From contig JAISTO010000032.1 in NCBI GenBank assembly GCA_031272575.1, forward strand, positions 1-8,566: 8,566 nucleotides of DNA, given 5' to 3'. A program made the position numbers and the translations under genes. The notes beneath the pieces are model-generated. The model did no database searches, was not told the DNA's origin, and was given only the letters and a program-made list of their open reading frames with translations. The DNA comes from Treponema sp. GTDB taxonomy: Bacteria; Spirochaetota; Spirochaetia; Treponematales; Breznakiellaceae. Shown here in pieces: positions 4,767-8,566 of the stretch (positions are counted from its first letter, which is position 1; each line of letters opens with the position of its first letter).

Positions 4767-5882
4767 CTACCGCCGCCGCTTCGTTTTGCGGTCCGGTTTC
4801 TCCTCCAGTTTGCCGTCGCGGACGCGGTACTCCGTGTTCTTCGGATCGACGGTAATGACGATGCCGGGGTTGTCGTCGAACGCGTTGTCCCCGATATCCG
4901 TGACGCTGGCGGGGATATTCACCTCTTTTATCGCGTTGCCGCGGAAGGCGTTTTCGCCGATCGTCTGGAGGCCCTCGGGCAGGGTCAGCGCGATAAGATC
5001 GTCGTCATCGTTGCCCCGACGGCCCTTGCGCTGATAGAACGCGTTGGCCGCGATCGCCACCACATCGTTGCGGCGAATCTGCGCCGGGATATTGAGCGCG
5101 TTGTACTGGCCCTTCTCGTCCCACCCGTCAATGGTGATAAGGCTGTTTTTGCCCTCTTTCTTGACGGTCGTCTTGAGTTGGTCGACGGGAATCTCGCGGA
5201 TGCGCGCCGGGCCGCGGCCGTTGCCGCCGCGATCGTTGCCGCCTTTGGACGGCTGAGGCGCGGGGGCCGGCTTCGGCGCCAGTTTGCCCTTTTCTGCCAC
5301 ATACGACGGATTCGCCGAATCGACGCTTATGGTGAGTGAGGGGTTCTTGTCGAACGCGTCCATTTCGATTGACGTGGCGGTCGCCGGAATGCTGACATTG
5401 CGCAGCAGGTTGCCGCTGAACGCCTGCTTTCCAATGGTAGACACCCCCGACTCGAGGGTAAGGCTCGCGATCTTGTTGTCCGCAAACGCCAAATCCCCAA
5501 TAGAGGTAACGCTGCCGGGAATGAACACCTTGGTGATAGCGTTCTTTGCAAACGCGCTTTTACCGATTGTCTTAAGGCTGCGCGGCAAAATAACCTCGGT
5601 GATCAGCACCTTGCCCGTCGGCGGAAACGCGACGTCCGCAATAGCCGTTACCGTGGCGCCATTCAGCGTCCGTGGGATGAAGAGAACGGTGTCGCTCGCG
5701 CCGCCTCTTCCCGGGGCATCAAGGCCCGTAATGGTCAGTTCACTGCCATTCTTTACGAACTTCAGACGCGACTGACTAATGGCCCCCTTGGGCGGCCCCT
5801 TGTAGTCGTCTGAAGTGTTCTGCGCGGCCAGCGGGGACAGCACCAACGCCGCCGCCGCCGCCGCAAAGATCAACTTTTTCAT
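4767..5882 (-). CDS. Secreted BspA/TpLRR-type leucine-rich-repeat protein, duplicated
   Basis: This 371-residue exported protein has a signal peptide (MKKLIF, then an Ala/Leu-rich core) with likely cleavage after LAAQ near residue 21. Two blocks of LRR_5-type repeats follow, at about 75-180 and 262-345, with the hallmark IPxSVTxIGxxAFxxN pattern (for example IPGSVTSIGDLAFADN and IPASVTDIGDNAFDDN). A Pro/Gly/Asn-rich linker (about 200-226) joins them. Each half has a similar lead-in (SELTITGLDAPG versus SLITIDGWDEKG) and a similar cap (NPSLTISVDSANPSY versus NPGIVITVDPKNTEY), so the protein looks like an ancient internal duplication. The C-terminus is strongly basic (DRKTKRRR). Such proteins in spirochetes and oral bacteria mediate binding to host or other cells; that role here is inferred. 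AAGGAG at 5890-5895 on the minus strand supports the start with 7-nt spacing. Confidence 0.92.
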   Translation of the reverse strand: MKKLIFAAAAAALVLSPLAAQNTSDDYKGPPKGAISQSRLKFVKNGSELTITGLDAPGRGGASDTVLFIPRTLNGATVTAIADVAFPPTGKVLITEVILPRSLKTIGKSAFAKNAITKVFIPGSVTSIGDLAFADNKIASLTLESGVSTIGKQAFSGNLLRNVSIPATATSIEMDAFDKNPSLTISVDSANPSYVAEKGKLAPKPAPAPQPSKGGNDRGGNGRGPARIREIPVDQLKTTVKKEGKNSLITIDGWDEKGQYNALNIPAQIRRNDVVAIAANAFYQRKGRRGNDDDDLIALTLPEGLQTIGENAFRGNAIKEVNIPASVTDIGDNAFDDNPGIVITVDPKNTEYRVRDGKLEEKPDRKTKRRR

Positions 5883-5912
5883 TGCAATACTCCTTGCTTT
5901 TATTGATAAGTT

Positions 5913-5941
5913 ATTATGTGAAAATTTTTCAAACTTGTCAT
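5913..5941 (-). promoter_or_regulatory. Predicted promoter of the LRR protein gene
   Basis: On the minus strand ATGACA (5936-5941, 5 of 6 matches to the -35 consensus) is separated by exactly 17 bp from CATAAT (5913-5918, 5 of 6 matches to -10). Transcription would begin near 5906, giving a leader of about 24 nt that contains the ribosome binding site. The first of the three direct repeats begins at the outer edge of the -35. Confidence 0.6.
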
Positions 5942-6007
5942 GTCACTATTTTGTGTATTTTTGTCATTATTTTGGGGGGTATTTCGGGGGTTTTTGACAC
6001 TATTTTG
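5941..6007. promoter_or_regulatory. Three phased direct repeats, probable regulator sites
   Basis: TGTCACTATTTTG (5941-5953), TGTCATTATTTTG (5962-5974) and TGACACTATTTTG (5995-6007) differ from each other at only one or two positions. They start 21 and 33 bp apart, close to two and three DNA turns. They lie directly upstream of the LRR gene's predicted -35, roughly at -35, -56 and -89, and the third overlaps a TTGACA that could serve glgX. This looks like an activator or repressor array in a shared divergent control region. The regulator is unknown. Confidence 0.55.
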
Positions 6008-6022
6008 AGGGTCAGGGCAAAT
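5994..6022 (+). promoter_or_regulatory. Weak candidate promoter of glgX
   Basis: A perfect -35 hexamer TTGACA (5994-5999) is present, but the hexamer 17 bp on (GCAAAT, 6017-6022) matches the -10 consensus at only three positions. If used, transcription would begin near 6029, which favours the glgX ATG at 6046 over the TTG at 6028. A poor -10 beside the repeat array would fit activator dependence. Confidence 0.3.
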
Positions 6023-6045
6023 CCTGATTGGAGAAAACCCTGTTT

Positions 6046-8232
6046 ATGCCGATACTTTTAACGATGGAATCGCAAACAGCCTTGAGTCGTCTTATTGCGC
6101 AAACAGGAAAAGCCCTGCCTCTCGGGGCGACGATCACCGATACGGGGGTTAACTTCGCGGTCTTCTCGCGGAGCGCGGAAAGCGTCACCCTCATTCTCTT
6201 TGAGAGCGCGGAGCCGGACAGCGCGAGTATCGAAATCAAACTGGACAAGAAAAAAAACCGCACCGGCGATATGTGGCACTGCCATGTGCAGGGCCTCGGC
6301 CCGGGCGCGCTCTACCTGTTCCGGGCGGACGGGCCCTACATTCCCGAAAAGGGGCAGCGCTTCAATCCGCACAAAACCCTCATCGACCCTTACGCGAAGG
6401 CGCTCACCAGTTTTGCCCATTGGGATATCGAGCGCTGCCTGGGCTACAACCCGGGCGAGGCCTCGACCGATCTGTCTTATTCATATAAAGATGACATTAA
6501 TACCCAGCCCCGCTGTGTGGTGGTCTCCGACGATTTCGACTGGCAGGGTGACCGGCCGCTCAACTATCCGCTTCGCTTCAGTGTGCTTTACGAGACGCAC
6601 GTCCGCGGCCTTACGCGGCACTCGAGCGCGGGGGTGGAACATCCGGGTACCTACAAAGGGGTGATAGAAAAAATTCCCTACTTTAAGGATTTGGGTGTTA
6701 CGAGTCTTGAGTTTCTGCCCATACAGGAATTCAACGAGCGTGAAGTGACGCTGGTGAATCCGCGGACCGGTGAGCGTCTCGTGAATTATTGGGGCTACTC
6801 GACCGTCGCGTTTTTTGCGCCCAAGGGGTCTTACGCGTCGAACCCCGCGCCCGGCGCGCAGGTGGCGGAGTTCAAGGAGATGGTGCGCGAACTGCACAAG
6901 GCCGGCATCGAGGTGATACTCGATGTGGTGTTCAACCACACGGCCGAAGGCAACGAGCGGGGCCCGACTTTTTCGTTTCGCGGTTTTGAAAATGAAATCT
7001 ATTATATTCTTGATGAAAACAAACGCTACTACAAAAACTTTTCCGGGTGCGGCAACACGGTGAACTGCAACCATCCGGTGGTGCGCAACATGATTCACGA
7101 ATGCCTCCGCTACTGGGTGGTGGATATGCACGTGGACGGCTTCCGTTTCGACCTGGGCTCGATACTCGGTCGGGACGAGCAGGGGCACCTGATGGAGAAC
7201 CCGCCGGTGCTGCGCCGCATTGCGGAGGACCCGATCCTCAGCAGCACCAAGTTGATCGCGGAGGCCTGGGACGCGGGCGGCGCGTACCAGGTGGGCTGGT
7301 TTCCCGGGGGGCGCTGGGCCGAGTGGAACGACCGCTTCCGCGACGACCTCCGCCGCTTCTGGCGCGGGGACGAGCGGCAGACCCGTCACCTCGCGACGCG
7401 GCTCGCGGGCAGTTCCGACCTCTACCTGCGGGACGGGCGCAAGCCCTTCCATTCGATCAACTTCATCACGAGTCACGACGGCTTTACCCTGCGGGACCTC
7501 GTGTCGTACGAGCGGAAGCACAACGACGAAAACGGCGAGCAGAACCGGGACGGGAGCGACTGGAACAACAGCGCCAACTACGGCATCGAGGGCTGCTCGA
7601 CCAACCCCGCCATTCGCAACCTGCGCGTCAGGATGGCAAAAAACTTTATCGCCACGATGATGATCTCGCAGGGCACTCCCATGCTGCTGGGCGGCGACGA
7701 GATCGGCAGAACTCAGAACGGCAACAACAACGCCTACTGTCAGGATAATGAAACTTCGTGGTACGACTGGTCCCTGCGGGAAACGAACGCGGAACTTTAC
7801 CGTTTCGTCCGCGAGATGATCGCGTTCCGCCGCCGGCACCCCTGCTTTATGCGGCCTGAGTTTTACACGGGCTGGGACGGCAACTACAACGCTATCCCGG
7901 ACATTACCTGGTTCAACGCGGAAGGCGAGAGCCCCGACTGGGACAACCTCGGCCCCTGCCTCGCGCTGCGCATGGACGGCTCCCGCGCCGAAACCCTCGC
8001 CGACCGCGACGACAACGACTTCTTCATTATGATAAACGGCGGCCCCACCCCCGTCGCCTTCGCCCTCTGCGACGCCCCGGACGGCAAAAAGTGGGTCCGC
8101 GCCGTCGACACCGCCCGCCCCACCCCCGACGACATCCTCCGTCCCGGCGCCGAACAGCCCCTCTCCTCGCCCGAGTTCTACATGACCGGGACGCGCAGCG
8201 TGGTCATCCTCATATCGCGGCTGCTGTATTAG
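6046..8232 (+). CDS. glgX: Glycogen debranching enzyme (GlgX/isoamylase type, GH13)
   Basis: The 728-residue product hydrolyses alpha-1,6 branch points of glycogen or limit dextrins in the cytoplasm and so feeds glycogen breakdown. The N-terminal CBM48-like domain (about 20-115; GATITDTGVNFAVFSR, GPGALYLFRADGPY) precedes a GH13 barrel. All four conserved regions are intact: DVVFNHT (Asp293, His298), DGFRFDLGS (nucleophile Asp369), LIAEAWDAGG (acid/base Glu406) and ITSHDGFT (His477-Asp478). A beta-rich C-terminal domain closes the protein. Length is normal for the bacterial GlgX/TreX group. The start is uncertain: ATG 6046 has a GGAG 13 nt upstream; TTG 6028 and ATG 6064 are in frame and cannot be excluded. 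The gene is divergent from the LRR gene, and a 63-residue ORF follows after 13 nt. No other glycogen genes are in view. Confidence 0.95.
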   Translation: MPILLTMESQTALSRLIAQTGKALPLGATITDTGVNFAVFSRSAESVTLILFESAEPDSASIEIKLDKKKNRTGDMWHCHVQGLGPGALYLFRADGPYIPEKGQRFNPHKTLIDPYAKALTSFAHWDIERCLGYNPGEASTDLSYSYKDDINTQPRCVVVSDDFDWQGDRPLNYPLRFSVLYETHVRGLTRHSSAGVEHPGTYKGVIEKIPYFKDLGVTSLEFLPIQEFNEREVTLVNPRTGERLVNYWGYSTVAFFAPKGSYASNPAPGAQVAEFKEMVRELHKAGIEVILDVVFNHTAEGNERGPTFSFRGFENEIYYILDENKRYYKNFSGCGNTVNCNHPVVRNMIHECLRYWVVDMHVDGFRFDLGSILGRDEQGHLMENPPVLRRIAEDPILSSTKLIAEAWDAGGAYQVGWFPGGRWAEWNDRFRDDLRRFWRGDERQTRHLATRLAGSSDLYLRDGRKPFHSINFITSHDGFTLRDLVSYERKHNDENGEQNRDGSDWNNSANYGIEGCSTNPAIRNLRVRMAKNFIATMMISQGTPMLLGGDEIGRTQNGNNNAYCQDNETSWYDWSLRETNAELYRFVREMIAFRRRHPCFMRPEFYTGWDGNYNAIPDITWFNAEGESPDWDNLGPCLALRMDGSRAETLADRDDNDFFIMINGGPTPVAFALCDAPDGKKWVRAVDTARPTPDDILRPGAEQPLSSPEFYMTGTRSVVILISRLLY

Positions 8233-8240
8233 GAGGTGAT
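8231..8240 (+). promoter_or_regulatory. Unusually strong Shine-Dalgarno overlapping the glgX stop codon
   Basis: AGGAGGTGAT is a ten-base perfect complement of the usual bacterial 16S rRNA 3' end. It begins within the glgX TAG stop (8230-8232). It gives 9-nt spacing from AGGAGG to the ATG at 8246 but only 3 nt to the TTG at 8240, so it settles the start of the downstream gene. Confidence 0.8.
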
Positions 8241-8245
8241 TGACG

Positions 8246-8437
8246 ATGTACCACTTCAGTAACATCGAGGAAGAGATCGATGCGATTCGTGACCGAATAT
8301 ACGAAGAAATTAAAGATATGTCAGCAGCCGAGCAGACTAATTACTTTAATTCTCGTGCGGAAAAAGTGTGCGCTCAATTCGGCCTTAAAGTGTTCGACAA
8401 TGTGCCGCAGGCTCAGTCCGCTATGGCCGCCGTATAA
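8246..8437 (+). CDS. Small cytoplasmic protein of unknown function
   Basis: The 63-residue product is helical and charged in its first half (IEEEIDAIRDRIYEEIKDM), followed by SAAEQTNYFNSRAEKVCAQFGLKV and a short Ala-rich tail. It has no signal peptide or membrane segment. Proteins of this form, with an IRxxIYEEIKDMS helix and a FGLKV end, remind me of small ORFs found beside toxin-antitoxin or other accessory genes. That is recall of a pattern, not a family assignment. No partner gene follows within the remaining 129 bases. It lies 13 nt after glgX with a very strong ribosome binding site, so it is probably co-transcribed with glgX; whether it affects glycogen metabolism cannot be told. Confidence 0.75.
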   Translation: MYHFSNIEEEIDAIRDRIYEEIKDMSAAEQTNYFNSRAEKVCAQFGLKVFDNVPQAQSAMAAV

Positions 8438-8490
8438 ATGGCGCCCTCCCCTCTGGGCTAAACTTGTCCCATAACTTAGATTAAGAATTT

Positions 8491-8530
8491 ATCCACAGAT
8501 TTACACAGATAGACACAGATAATCACCGAT
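8491..8530. repeat. 10-bp-phased CACAGAT repeat
   Basis: Four successive 10-bp units end in CACAGAT or CACCGAT (8491-8500, 8501-8510, 8511-8520, 8521-8530), with a decayed fifth after them. The first contains TTATCCACA (8489-8497), identical to the classic DnaA box, and the second ATTTACACA (8499-8507) is an 8 of 9 match. Phased CACAGATT arrays of this kind recur between genes in many bacteria, so the box resemblance may come from the repeat itself. Nothing else is seen between 8438 and the window end. Confidence 0.65.
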
Positions 8531-8566
8531 TTTCACCAAATTAAAGACACGATTAGTAATAAAAAA

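Noticed and set aside
6250..6257. Run of eight A in glgX as a possible slippage or frameshift site
   Set aside because: The reading frame continues intact through the run and encodes a normal Lys-rich loop; nothing suggests programmed slippage.
6481..8265. 594-codon open frame on the minus strand opposite glgX
   Set aside because: It is a shadow of the GC-rich glgX gene: no recognisable domain, skewed Val/Ala/Arg/His composition and no ribosome binding site worth naming, whereas glgX has all four GH13 motifs.
8491..8530. Possible CRISPR array
   Set aside because: Units are only 10 bp with no spacers, and no cas genes are present.
8489..8566. Possible replication origin
   Set aside because: There is one exact DnaA box within a generic repeat, no dnaA, dnaN or gyr genes nearby, and too little sequence to show a real cluster.

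Overview
The window most likely comes from a spirochete, probably a Treponema-like host-associated species. This is an inference from gene content, not from a marker gene. The signs are a BspA/TpLRR-type leucine-rich-repeat surface protein, a relaxed-lipobox lipoprotein built of Ig-like repeats, a predicted outer-membrane barrel, and a small exported protein that looks treponemal in style. Coding DNA is GC-rich. Several intergenic stretches are AT-rich, and others carry short repeats.

Layout. Positions 1-407 hold no credible gene: they contain a minus-strand terminator hairpin, a G-rich repeat array, a structured palindromic element and a heptamer minisatellite. Positions 408-3433 are a two-gene minus-strand operon: a predicted outer-membrane beta-barrel protein (2522-3433), then a 700-residue multidomain lipoprotein (408-2510). 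The gap is 11 bp, and the second gene's ribosome binding site abuts the first gene's stop codon. Positions 3434-3521 form a short divergent control region. It serves a plus-strand VapBC-type toxin-antitoxin pair (3522-3770 and 3767-4150, overlapping by 4 bp), whose predicted promoter -10 lies inside a perfect 16-bp palindrome. A 13-bp-stem hairpin separates vapC from the convergent gene for a 143-residue exported protein (4228-4659). Upstream of that gene, behind a terminator, is the LRR protein (4767-5882), made of two related LRR halves joined by a Pro/Gly-rich linker.

The AT-rich region 5883-6045 lies between the LRR gene and a divergent glycogen-debranching enzyme gene, glgX (6046-8232). 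It has a good minus-strand promoter and three copies of a 13-bp direct repeat spaced 21 and 33 bp apart, close to whole helical turns. glgX is followed 13 nt later by a 63-residue protein of unknown function with an unusually strong Shine-Dalgarno sequence that overlaps the glgX stop codon. The window ends in a 10-bp-phased CACAGAT repeat.

How the genes work together. The minus-strand genes are all exported or envelope proteins. The plus-strand genes are cytoplasmic: glycogen breakdown and a toxin-antitoxin module. I see no phage, transposase, CRISPR array, rRNA or tRNA. The least explained items are the barrel/lipoprotein operon, the phased repeats between the LRR gene and glgX, and the cloverleaf-like repeat at the left end.
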